Assembly (NCBI GenBank): GCA_040235415.1
Contig: JBECKR010000440.1
Coordinates: 1 to 5,383 of the forward strand
From: JBECKR01 sp040235415
GTDB taxonomy: Bacteria > Acidobacteriota > Polarisedimenticolia > Polarisedimenticolales > Polarisedimenticolaceae
Length of the DNA stretch: 5,383 nt
Reading direction: 5' to 3'
The translations under genes and the position numbers were made by a program. Positions 1-5,383 of this stretch are shown here, one piece after another (the first letter of the stretch is position 1; each line of letters begins with the position of its first letter). A model generated the notes under the pieces. It saw nothing but the letters and a program-made list of their open reading frames with translations, was not told the DNA's origin and searched no databases.

Positions 1-123
1 GCGCTGTGGGCGGCGTTTCCCGGCCGTCCGGGAGCCGGCTTCGCCGCGGCGGCGGCGCTGCAGCTCGCCGGAGCGGCGCTCATCGCGGCGGGCGCCGGTC
101 GACCGCGATCTTCCCACCCTTGA
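1..123 (+). CDS. C-terminal end of a probable integral membrane protein (partial, 5' end outside window)
   Basis: Reading from base 1 in frame 1 gives 40 residues and a TGA at 121-123. The peptide contains a long uninterrupted stretch of Ala, Leu, Gly and Ile (about residues 14-32) followed by a short basic tail (GRPRSSHP). This is what the last transmembrane helix and cytoplasmic tail of a transporter looks like, for example a 12-helix MFS protein. The first 30 codons mostly end in G or C, as the other genes here do. Bias weakens in the last ten codons, where the frame overlaps the 3' end of the minus-strand amidohydrolase (44 bases shared, 80-123). No alternative gene start is visible on the minus strand in 1-79. 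The transporter identity is a guess from composition. That it is coding at all is moderately supported. Confidence 0.45.
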   Translation, partial: ALWAAFPGRPGAGFAAAAALQLAGAALIAAGAGRPRSSHP

Positions 124-1375
124 TCACGACGGCGGGGCGGCGCAGCGCGGAGACGTCGGCGAGCGGGTCGCCCGCGACCGCGACGAGATCCGCGAGAAAC
201 CCCTCCCGCACCCGCCCCAGCTCGCCCTCCCGCCCGAGCACCCCGGCGGCCACGGCGGTCGCGGCCCGCAGCGCCTCGTTCGGGCTCATGCCGTAGTCCA
301 CCATGAGCTCGAGCTCGCGGACGTTCTCGCCGTGCGCGAACACCCCGACGTCGCTGCCGTTCGCGATCGTGACCCCGGCGTCGAGCGCGCGACGGAACAT
401 CGCGCGCGCCTCGCGGATGCGGTCCGGCTCGGGCTCGCCGGGCTTCCATCCCGCGTATCGCGCCATCGCCTCGGACGCCGCGAGCGTCGGGCAGAGCGCG
501 ACGCCGCGTTCGCGCATGAGGCGCAGCACCTCCGACGACGCGCCGTAGCCGTGCTCGATCGTCCGCACGCCGGCGATCACGGCGCGGCGGATGCCCTCGT
601 CCGTTCCGGCATGGGCCGCCACCGGGAGCCCCGCGGAGCGCGCCTCGTCGACGAGCGCGACGAGCTCCTCGAGGCTGAACGTCGGCGTCGTCGGCGCCCC
701 GGGCCTCCGGCGATAGTCGGCGTACACCTTGATCCAGTCGGCCCCCGCCGCGACCTGCTCGCGCACCGCGCGCCGGACGCCGTCGGCGCCGTTCGCCTCC
801 TCCGCTCCCTTCGGCACGTCCCACCGCGGATCGAAGCCGCTCGGCCCGTAGCACCCGACCGCCACGATCGCGCGGGTCGACGCGAGCACGCGCGGACCGG
901 GGACCAGGCCGGCGGCGATCGCGTCCCGGAGCGCGACGTCGGCGAACCCCGCGCCCTCGGTGCCGAGGTCGCGCAGCGTCGTGAAGCCGGCCTCGAGCGT
1001 CGCTCCGGCGGCCGTGACGGCCCGGATGGTGCGGAGCTCGAGCGACTCCCGCAGGACCTGGTCGTCCCAGGACGTCTCGTCGTACGGGTGCAGCAGCAGG
1101 TGCGCGTGCATCTCGATCAGCCCGGGGACGACGTGGAGCCCCGAGAGGTCGACGCGAGCGGCACCTTCGGGAACCGCGATCTCGGACACGGGCGCGATCC
1201 GCCGGATGCGGTCCCCGACGATCAGGACGGCCCGGCCCTCGAGCCACGCCCCGCCCTCCGGGTCGAGGACCTTCGCCCCGGTCAGCAGCGACGCCGGCTC
1301 CGCGTCCGCGGCGACCGCGCACGGCAGCAGCCCGAAGGCGAACAGTGCGATCCAGGCGAGCTTCGCCGTCGTCAT
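80..1375 (-). CDS. Secreted metal-dependent amidohydrolase, COG1228 (imidazolonepropionase/Xaa-Pro dipeptidase-like)
   Basis: The protein has 431 residues, full length for the family. Residues 1-22 form a Sec signal peptide (MTTAK, hydrophobic core, then AVA before ADAEP), so it should act in the periplasm or outside. A small N-terminal beta segment of the amidohydrolase fold (about 28-80) precedes the TIM barrel. Metal ligands are all visible: H90 and H92 in EMHAH, K216 (carboxylated lysine) in ADWIKVYADY, H255 in AAHAG, H275 in IEHG and D342 in NGSD. The C-terminal motif GFLADLVAV...VIKGGK (392-422) completes the composite domain. Characterised COG1228 members hydrolyse dipeptides such as Xaa-Pro or Xaa-Arg/Lys, and others act on different amides, so the substrate is open. 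The hydantoinase/dihydroorotase branches fit less well. The start at 1375 is chosen because AGGAGG lies 7 bases upstream and the signal peptide begins there. An in-frame ATG at 1492 would bury the signal peptide behind 39 residues. Confidence 0.95.
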   Translation of the reverse strand: MTTAKLAWIALFAFGLLPCAVAADAEPASLLTGAKVLDPEGGAWLEGRAVLIVGDRIRRIAPVSEIAVPEGAARVDLSGLHVVPGLIEMHAHLLLHPYDETSWDDQVLRESLELRTIRAVTAAGATLEAGFTTLRDLGTEGAGFADVALRDAIAAGLVPGPRVLASTRAIVAVGCYGPSGFDPRWDVPKGAEEANGADGVRRAVREQVAAGADWIKVYADYRRRPGAPTTPTFSLEELVALVDEARSAGLPVAAHAGTDEGIRRAVIAGVRTIEHGYGASSEVLRLMRERGVALCPTLAASEAMARYAGWKPGEPEPDRIREARAMFRRALDAGVTIANGSDVGVFAHGENVRELELMVDYGMSPNEALRAATAVAAGVLGREGELGRVREGFLADLVAVAGDPLADVSALRRPAVVIKGGKIAVDRRPPR

Positions 1376-1382
1376 CGATTCC

Positions 1383-1388
1383 CCTCCT
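1383..1388 (-). promoter_or_regulatory. Shine-Dalgarno of the amidohydrolase gene
   Basis: On the minus strand this reads AGGAGG within AGAGGAGGGG, ending 7 bases before the ATG at 1375-1373. It is a full anti-SD match at ideal spacing and decides the start in favour of 1375 over the in-frame ATG at 1492, which has no comparable site. Confidence 0.85.
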
Positions 1389-1421
1389 CTTCGGATCCGA
1401 TCGCAACCGTGTCGGGCCGAA

Positions 1422-1436
1422 CCGGCCTCGGGCCGG
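1422..1436. repeat. Short GC hairpin in the amidohydrolase leader
   Basis: CCGGCC (1422-1427) and GGCCGG (1431-1436) are perfect inverted repeats with a 3-base loop. They lie about 35 bases upstream of the amidohydrolase Shine-Dalgarno and could fold in its 5' untranslated RNA. A third GGCC nearby (1415-1418) allows competing pairings. No T run follows on either strand, so it is not a terminator. In sequence this GC-rich, a 6-bp stem may be chance. Confidence 0.35.
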
Positions 1437-1546
1437 CCGCGACAAGGGAAAAAGCCCGGAACCCCATGCAGGACCTCCTCGATGTCGACCATGATGGCCC
1501 GAATCCGCTCGACGCGATAGTTGTCCCGCGTTTCCCTTCCCGGTGT

Positions 1547-1572
1547 CGCCCGGGAGACCCGGTTCCCGGGCG
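1547..1572. repeat. Perfect 9-bp inverted repeat upstream of lemA, possible operator
   Basis: CGCCCGGGA (1547-1555) and TCCCGGGCG (1564-1572) are exact reverse complements separated by 8 bases. The centre-to-centre distance of the arms is 17 bp, so the two halves do not sit exactly on the same DNA face. A third CCCGG core lies in the spacer (1558-1562). The element ends 37 bases before the proposed -10 of lemA, roughly -50 to -76 from the inferred start point, a usual place for an activator or divergent-promoter regulator. It could also fold as an RNA hairpin in a longer amidohydrolase transcript. Binding is inferred only from symmetry. Confidence 0.45.
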
Positions 1573-1591
1573 TGTGCGGACGCTGAGCCTC

Positions 1592-1599
1592 GGGGGGGG
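1592..1599 (+). repeat. Run of eight G in the lemA promoter region
   Basis: Eight consecutive G bases lie directly upstream of the proposed extended -10, within what would be the -35/-10 spacer. Homopolymer runs of this length are prone to slippage during replication. It is too far (24 bases) from the lemA ATG to act as a Shine-Dalgarno. Confidence 0.8.
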
Positions 1600-1606
1600 C
1601 GAGCGC

Positions 1607-1615
1607 TGGTATGAT
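1607..1615 (+). promoter_or_regulatory. Putative extended -10 promoter element for the lemA-DUF2207-murJ unit
   Basis: TGGTATGAT contains TATGAT (1610-1615), one mismatch from TATAAT, preceded by TG at the extended -10 position. It stands out as AT-containing sequence in a very GC-rich region. The usual distance to the start point would place transcription initiation near 1621-1624, at or next to the lemA ATG at 1624. No good -35 is present, the best being a 3-of-6 match CTGAGC at 1583 with over-long spacing, which is compatible with an extended -10 promoter. Confidence 0.5.
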
Positions 1616-1623
1616 CGACGGCC

Positions 1624-2193
1624 ATGACCGCCGTCGCCGCCGCCGTCGTCGTCTGCGTCCTCGCTTGGGGGGCGTGGACGTTCAACCGCCTCGTGGCGCT
1701 GCGCAACCGCGCCGAGGGGGCGTGGTCCGACATCGACGTGCAGCTGAAGCGCCGTCACGACCTCGTCGGGAACCTCGTCGAGACCGTACGCGGCTACGTG
1801 CGGCACGAGGCCTCGACGCTCGAGGAGGTGACCCGCGCGCGGGCAAGCGCCGAGGCCGCGCGGGACGCCGGCGATCCCCGGGCCGCGGGCGATGCGACCG
1901 CGCGGTTGACGGCGAGGATGGGGGCGCTGCTGGCGGTCGTCGAGGCGTACCCGGAGCTCAAGGCCAGCGCGCGGTTCCTCGATCTCCACCGGGCGCTCGT
2001 CGCGGTCGAGGACGACCTCCAGAACGCGCGGCGGTACTACAACGCCGTCGTCCGCGACCTCGACACCCGGATCCAGTCCTTCCCCGACGTGATGGTGGCC
2101 CGGCCCCTCGGGTTTCGCGAGCGCGCGTTCTTCGAGCTCCGAGACCCGTCCGAGGGCGCGGCGCCGCGGGTCGACCTCGAGGCCGCGCGATGA
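1624..2193 (+). CDS. lemA: LemA family protein
   Basis: The product has 189 residues, the normal size for LemA. An N-terminal membrane segment (about 3-18) is followed at once by the family signature: FNRLVALRNRAEGAWSDID (20-38), then VQLKRRHDLVGNLVETVRGY (39-58) and a helical region with HEASTLEEVTRAR (61-73). Further family motifs are AYPELKAS (108-115), the NARRYYNAVVRDLDTRIQSF stretch (134-153) and PLGFRERAFFEL (161-172). LemA proteins are mostly helical, anchored at the inner membrane, and have no settled biochemical role. The start is fixed: an in-frame TGA at 1612-1614 lies just upstream and 1624 is the first ATG. No Shine-Dalgarno lies within 15 bases of it, whereas a -10-like element ends 8 bases before, so translation may be leaderless. 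The gene overlaps the DUF2207 gene by ATGA and is very probably co-transcribed with it. Confidence 0.95.
   Translation: MTAVAAAVVVCVLAWGAWTFNRLVALRNRAEGAWSDIDVQLKRRHDLVGNLVETVRGYVRHEASTLEEVTRARASAEAARDAGDPRAAGDATARLTARMGALLAVVEAYPELKASARFLDLHRALVAVEDDLQNARRYYNAVVRDLDTRIQSFPDVMVARPLGFRERAFFELRDPSEGAAPRVDLEAAR
2179..2182 (+). promoter_or_regulatory. Shine-Dalgarno of the DUF2207 gene inside lemA
   Basis: GAGG lies 7 bases before the ATG at 2190, within the last codons of lemA. With the ATGA stop/start overlap it supports translational coupling and confirms the start at 2190, where the signal peptide begins. Confidence 0.6.
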
Positions 2194-3932
2194 CGACCCG
2201 GCGGACCCTCGCGATCCTGCTGTTCGCGGCGCTGGCGTTCCCCGCGCTCGCCGACCGCGGCGGCTACGTCATCCGGTCGTTCGCGACCGAGCTCACCGTG
2301 CTACGGACCGGGGACGTCGACGTGCGCGAGACGATCGACGTCGCGTTCTCCGAGCCGCGGCACGGCATTTACCGCAGCATCCCGGTGAGCTACACCGATC
2401 CCCGGGGCTACCGCTACTCCCTCGGGCTCCGCTTGCTCGGCGTCGAGGACGCGAGCGGTCGCTCCTGGCAGGTGAAGACCTCCCGGAGCGGCGCCTACGT
2501 CAATATCCGGATCGGCAGTCCCGACCGCACCGTGTCCGGCCCCGCGACCTACGTGGTGCGGTACCGCGTGCGCGACGCGCTCGTGGCCCGTCCCGAGCAC
2601 GACGAGCTGTACTGGAACGCGACCGGCAACGAGTGGCAGACGACGATCGATCGGGCGTCGGCGGTGGTGCGGCTCCCCGGGCCGATCGAGCGCTCCGACC
2701 TCGAGACCGCGGGTTACGTCGGCCGGTTCGGCAGCCGCGACACGGGCGTCGCGATCGACGCGTCGACGCCCGGGATCGTCAAGTTCGCCGCGCCCGGGCG
2801 GCTCGAACCGCTCGAAGGGCTCACCGTCGCGGTCGCCTGGCCGAAGGGCGTCGTGCAGCGGCCCGGGCCGATCCGGTCGGTCCTGCGCTTCCTCGGCGAC
2901 AACTGGATCCTGCTGGTGCCGATCGTCGTCCTGGCGTTCCTGGTCCGGACCTGGTTCCGGCGCGGCCGCGACCCGCGGGGACGGGGATCCGTCGTCGTAC
3001 GCTACGAGCCGCCGCAGGACGTTCGGCCCGGGGAGCTCGGGACCGTGGTCGACGAGCGCGCCGACCTCCGCGACATCACGGCGACCGTCGTCGACCTCGG
3101 AGTGCGCGGGTTCCTCAGGATCGAGATCGAGGAGACGAAGCACCTGTTCGGGCTGCTGTCGAGCGAGGCGGTCGTATTCCAGCGCGTCGCCGGGACGGAC
3201 GACTCCGCGCTCCGCGACCACGAGCGCAAGGTCCTCGACGCCCTGTTCGAGCGCGGCGACCGCGTCACGGACGACGACCTCAAGAACCGGTTCTACCGGC
3301 ACGTTGCCGGCATCCGGGACGCGCTGTACGAGCGCGTCACCGAGGCCGGACTGTTCGCCGGCAAGCCGTCCACGGTGCGGAAGACCTGGGTCGGCCTCGG
3401 CGTCGTCGCCGGGCTCGCGGTGTTCGGCATCGGGGCCGGCTGGGTCAAGCTGCGCGGCGGGATCTTCCCGAACGCGATCGTCGTGCCGCTCGTCTCCGGG
3501 ATCGCGACGCTCGTCCTGTTCGCCCTGTTCGCGCGGGCGATGCCGCGCCGCACGGCGCGCGGGGTCGCCGTTCGCGAGTGGGCGCTCGGGTTCGAGGAGT
3601 TCACCGAGCGCGTGGAGGGCGAGAGACTGGAGCGCGATCGCGCGCGCAACGTGTTCGAGACGCTCTTGCCGTACGCCATGGCGCTCGGGATCGCGGCGGC
3701 CTGGGCCCGGAGGTTCGAGGGGATCTACACCGAGGCCGGACCGGCGTGGTTCGCCGGCGGCGACCCGGCCCGCGGGTTCTCGACCTTGGCGTTCGAGCGC
3801 TCGCTGTCGACGGCGATGACGCGAGCCGGGAGCGCGATGACGCAGGCGCCGCGCTCGCAGGGCTCGAGCGGCTCGGGGGGAGGCGGGTTCTCCGGCGGCG
3901 GAGGAGGGGGCGGTGGCGGCGGATCCTGGTAG
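2190..3932 (+). CDS. DUF2207 family membrane protein with glycine-rich tail
   Basis: The product has 580 residues. Residues 1-21 are a Sec signal peptide (MTTRRT, hydrophobic core, PALA before DRGG). Residues 22-237 form the extracytoplasmic DUF2207 domain, with hallmark text such as SEPRHGIYRSIPVSY and LYWNATGNEW. A membrane helix (about 239-256) is followed by basic RRGRDP, so the next region should be cytoplasmic. It carries YEPP (272-275), PGELG (280-284) and the DERADLRDITATVVDLGVRG stretch, which I think resembles a winged-helix segment. Two more helices (about 400-417 and 429-448) are followed by MPRRTARG, again suggesting a cytoplasmic C-terminus, and the family motif LPYAMALG (493-500). 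The last 23 residues (558-580) are almost only Gly and Ser, ending in Trp, as in many family members. Function is unknown, but the family often neighbours LemA. The start overlaps lemA by 4 bases, and the Gly-tail codons serve as the ribosome binding site of murJ. Confidence 0.92.
   Translation: MTTRRTLAILLFAALAFPALADRGGYVIRSFATELTVLRTGDVDVRETIDVAFSEPRHGIYRSIPVSYTDPRGYRYSLGLRLLGVEDASGRSWQVKTSRSGAYVNIRIGSPDRTVSGPATYVVRYRVRDALVARPEHDELYWNATGNEWQTTIDRASAVVRLPGPIERSDLETAGYVGRFGSRDTGVAIDASTPGIVKFAAPGRLEPLEGLTVAVAWPKGVVQRPGPIRSVLRFLGDNWILLVPIVVLAFLVRTWFRRGRDPRGRGSVVVRYEPPQDVRPGELGTVVDERADLRDITATVVDLGVRGFLRIEIEETKHLFGLLSSEAVVFQRVAGTDDSALRDHERKVLDALFERGDRVTDDDLKNRFYRHVAGIRDALYERVTEAGLFAGKPSTVRKTWVGLGVVAGLAVFGIGAGWVKLRGGIFPNAIVVPLVSGIATLVLFALFARAMPRRTARGVAVREWALGFEEFTERVEGERLERDRARNVFETLLPYAMALGIAAAWARRFEGIYTEAGPAWFAGGDPARGFSTLAFERSLSTAMTRAGSAMTQAPRSQGSSGSGGGGFSGGGGGGGGGGSW
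3902..3907 (+). promoter_or_regulatory. Shine-Dalgarno of murJ embedded in the DUF2207 glycine codons
   Basis: AGGAGG ends 5 bases before the GTG at 3913. It is formed by consecutive glycine codons of the upstream gene, read in a different frame. It is the best anti-SD match on the plus strand of this unit and is the main reason for placing the murJ start at 3913 rather than at the in-frame GTG at 3967. Confidence 0.8.
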
Positions 3933-5383
3933 CCGCGGGGCCGGCCTCGGCAGCCGCGCCGCGACCGTGGCCTCCGGGATCCTGCTGAGCCGCATCGCCG
4001 GTTTCGTCCGCGACCGCGCCGTGGCGTACTGGTTCGGCGTCGGGGCGTACGCCGACGTGTTCCGGACCGCCCTTCGGGGACCCAACATCCTTCAGAACCT
4101 GCTCGGCGAGGGCACGATCTCGGCGGCGTTCATCCCGATCTACAGCCGCCTGATCGAGGACGGCCGGGAGGAGGACGCCGGTCGGTTCGCCGGAGCGATC
4201 CTGGGCCTGCTGATCGCGGCCGCCGCCGTCGTGGCGCTGCTCGGAGTCGTCCTCGCGCCCGAGATCGTGACGCTGCTCGCCCCCGGCTTCCTCACGGACG
4301 CCGAGCACGTCGCGGCCGGGACCGCGACGGTCGACCGCTTCCCCTTGGCCGTCGTGGCCGTACGGATCATCTTCCCCATGACCGGCGTGCTCGTGCTGTC
4401 GGCCTGGGCGCTCGGCGTCCTCAACAGCCACCGCCGGTTCTTCCTGCCGTACGTCGCGCCGGTGCTGTGGAACGTCGCGATCATCGTCGGCCTCGCGGTC
4501 GCGGGCGCGGGAGCCTCGGCCTCCGAGACGGTCGCGGCCGCGGACCTCCGCGACCGCCTGCTCATCGGCGCCTGTCTCGGTGCGCTCGCCGGCGGGGCCC
4601 TGCAGTTCGGCGTCCAGCTGCCGCTCGTGTTCCGGCTGCTCCGGGGGTTCCGGCTCTCGATCTCGATCCGGATCGAGGGCGTGCGGGAGGCCGTTCGCGC
4701 GGTCGGTCCGGTGATCGCGGGCCGCGGGGTCTACCAGCTGTCGGCCTACCTCGACCTGCTGCTGGCCTCGCTTCTCGCGGCGGGCGCCGTCGGGGCGCTC
4801 GGCTGGGCCCAGACCCTCTACGTCCTGCCCGTCAGCCTGTTCGGCATGTCGGTGGCGGCCGCGGAGCTCCCGGAGCTCTCGCGGCAGAGCGGCCCGGAGG
4901 CCGGGAGCACGTTCGTCGAACGGCTCCGGCGCTCGCTCAGGCAGATGGCGTTCCTGATCGTCCCGACCACGGTCGGCTACCTCGCGTTCGGGTTCCTGCT
5001 GGTGGGAGCGCTGTACCGCACCGGACGGTTCACGGTCGCCGACAACTGGCTCGTGTACCTCGTGCTCGCCGGCTACACCGTCGGGCTGCCGGCCACGACC
5101 TGGTCGCGGCTCCTCCAGAACGCGTATTACGCCCTGCGCGACACGCGGACGCCGGCCCGGATCGCCGTCGCTCGGGTGACGGTGTCCGCCGCCGCGGCGC
5201 TGCCGATGATGTTCGCGCTCGACCGCGTCCCGCTCGGACGGGTCGCGGGCGGCGCCGGGACGGGGCTGTTCCTGGGCGCCGCGGGACTGTCGGCGGCGTC
5301 CGCGCTCGGCGCCTGGACGGAGCTCCTGCTGCTGCGGCGCGGCCTGGTCCGCAAGGTGAGCGCGATCGCGCTCCCCGCGGGGG
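3913..5383 (+). CDS. murJ: Lipid II flippase MurJ (MviN), 3' end beyond window
   Basis: The frame opens at GTG 3913 and runs without a stop to the window edge: 490 codons. Compared with E. coli MurJ (511 residues), roughly the last one or two helices are missing. MurJ belongs to the MOP superfamily and flips lipid-linked peptidoglycan precursor across the inner membrane. Family landmarks are ILLSRIAGFVRD (23-34), ADVF with D48, GPNILQNLLGEGTISAAF (56-73), ALGVLNSHRRFFLPYVAP (166-183), LPVSLFGMS and NAYYALRDTRTP near the end. By alignment from memory, E. coli R18, R24, D39 and E57 correspond to R27, R33, D48 and E66, all kept. E. coli R52/R53 become Q61/N62, and the D269-R270 pair (YADRL) becomes Q300-T301 (WAQTL). 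Many hydrophobic segments match a 14-helix protein. The gene overlaps DUF2207 by 20 bases, so it is likely co-transcribed and coupled. MurJ is a firm call; the exact start is likely. Confidence 0.93.
   Translation, partial: MAADPGSRGAGLGSRAATVASGILLSRIAGFVRDRAVAYWFGVGAYADVFRTALRGPNILQNLLGEGTISAAFIPIYSRLIEDGREEDAGRFAGAILGLLIAAAAVVALLGVVLAPEIVTLLAPGFLTDAEHVAAGTATVDRFPLAVVAVRIIFPMTGVLVLSAWALGVLNSHRRFFLPYVAPVLWNVAIIVGLAVAGAGASASETVAAADLRDRLLIGACLGALAGGALQFGVQLPLVFRLLRGFRLSISIRIEGVREAVRAVGPVIAGRGVYQLSAYLDLLLASLLAAGAVGALGWAQTLYVLPVSLFGMSVAAAELPELSRQSGPEAGSTFVERLRRSLRQMAFLIVPTTVGYLAFGFLLVGALYRTGRFTVADNWLVYLVLAGYTVGLPATTWSRLLQNAYYALRDTRTPARIAVARVTVSAAAALPMMFALDRVPLGRVAGGAGTGLFLGAAGLSAASALGAWTELLLLRRGLVRKVSAIALPAG

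Larger units (their letters stand above)
1376..1623. other. Divergent intergenic region between the amidohydrolase gene and lemA
   Basis: These 248 bases separate two divergently transcribed genes and must contain promoters for both. Visible elements are a short GC hairpin, a perfect 9-bp inverted repeat, an 8-G run and an extended -10-like hexamer, each listed separately. I could not pick out a convincing -35/-10 pair for the amidohydrolase. A minus-strand frame stays open across this region in phase with the amidohydrolase, but its codon third positions are less biased than in the real genes, so I treat it as non-coding. Confidence 0.7.

Noticed and set aside
18..33. TCCCGG/CCGGGA hairpin with 4-base loop downstream of the amidohydrolase stop, possible terminator
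   Set aside because: On the minus strand the stem is followed by AAACG, with no T run. It lies inside the presumed plus-strand coding frame.
1376..1492. N-terminal extension of the amidohydrolase to an in-frame ATG at 1492 (peptide starting MVDIEEVLHGVPGFF), or a separate small upstream ORF
   Set aside because: It would place 39 residues before a clear signal peptide, has no Shine-Dalgarno near 1492, and shows weaker G/C third-position bias than the real genes. AGGAGG at 1383-1388 supports the start at 1375. The peptide looks somewhat protein-like, but stop-free frames are expected by chance at this GC content.
332..1627. Long plus-strand open frame opposite the amidohydrolase gene
   Set aside because: It is low-complexity, Arg-rich and lies entirely over a gene with complete catalytic motifs on the other strand.
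1611..2189. Upstream in-frame extension of the DUF2207 gene from ATG 1611 across lemA
   Set aside because: The extension is Arg-rich shadow sequence in another frame of lemA. The signal peptide and SD mark the true start at 2190.
3336..3764. Similar text TEAGLFAG and TEAGPAWFAG, with matching DNA (ACCGAGGCCGGAC), in two places of the DUF2207 gene
   Set aside because: The shared stretch is short with no surrounding similarity. The second fits the usual C-terminal family motif, so this is probably coincidence.
2301..4088. Long open frame on the minus strand opposite the DUF2207 gene
   Set aside because: The translation is Arg/Pro/Ala/Asp-rich with no domain or hydrophobic core. It is the mirror of a strongly coding high-GC gene.
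3601..4565. Minus-strand open frames across the DUF2207/murJ junction and early murJ
   Set aside because: They are compositionally biased shadow frames; the plus strand there encodes clear DUF2207 and MurJ motifs.

Overview
This window is very GC-rich (clearly above 70% by eye) and almost entirely coding. Third codon positions in the real genes are nearly all G or C. Sec signal peptides, a lipid II flippase and the type of secreted amidohydrolase point to a bacterium with a peptidoglycan wall. The amidohydrolase subtype and the MurJ sequence style (LLGEGTISAAF, LPVSLFGMS) remind me of Acidobacteriota or Gemmatimonadota, probably from an environmental genome. That placement is from memory and is low confidence. 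I see no rRNA, tRNA, CRISPR array, insertion sequence, phage gene or recognisable defence gene.

Layout. Positions 1-123 (+) appear to be the last 40 codons of a membrane protein whose tail looks like a final transmembrane helix. It would converge on, and overlap by 44 bases, the 3' end of a minus-strand gene at 80-1375. That gene encodes a secreted metal-dependent amidohydrolase of the COG1228 imidazolonepropionase/prolidase-like group, with all expected metal ligands present. A 248-base divergent intergenic region (1376-1623) holds a strong Shine-Dalgarno for the amidohydrolase, a perfect 9-bp inverted repeat, an 8-G run and an extended -10-like element. The -10 lies so close to the next start codon that the transcript may be leaderless.

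Rightward from 1624 is a tightly packed unit of three envelope genes: lemA (1624-2193), a DUF2207 membrane protein (2190-3932, ATGA overlap) and murJ (3913 to the window edge, incomplete). The murJ start is a GTG inside the last codons of the DUF2207 gene. Its Shine-Dalgarno is made of the glycine codons of the DUF2207 Gly-rich tail.

How they may work together. LemA and DUF2207 proteins are recurrent neighbours of unknown biochemical role at the inner membrane. MurJ moves lipid II across that membrane for wall synthesis. The overlapping arrangement implies one transcript and translational coupling. It suggests, without proving, that the LemA/DUF2207 pair acts at or near the cell-wall assembly site here. 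The MurJ itself departs from the E. coli type at positions that matter for lipid II transport. No wholly new system is evident. The LemA-DUF2207-MurJ coupling and the MurJ substitutions are the points most worth a second look.
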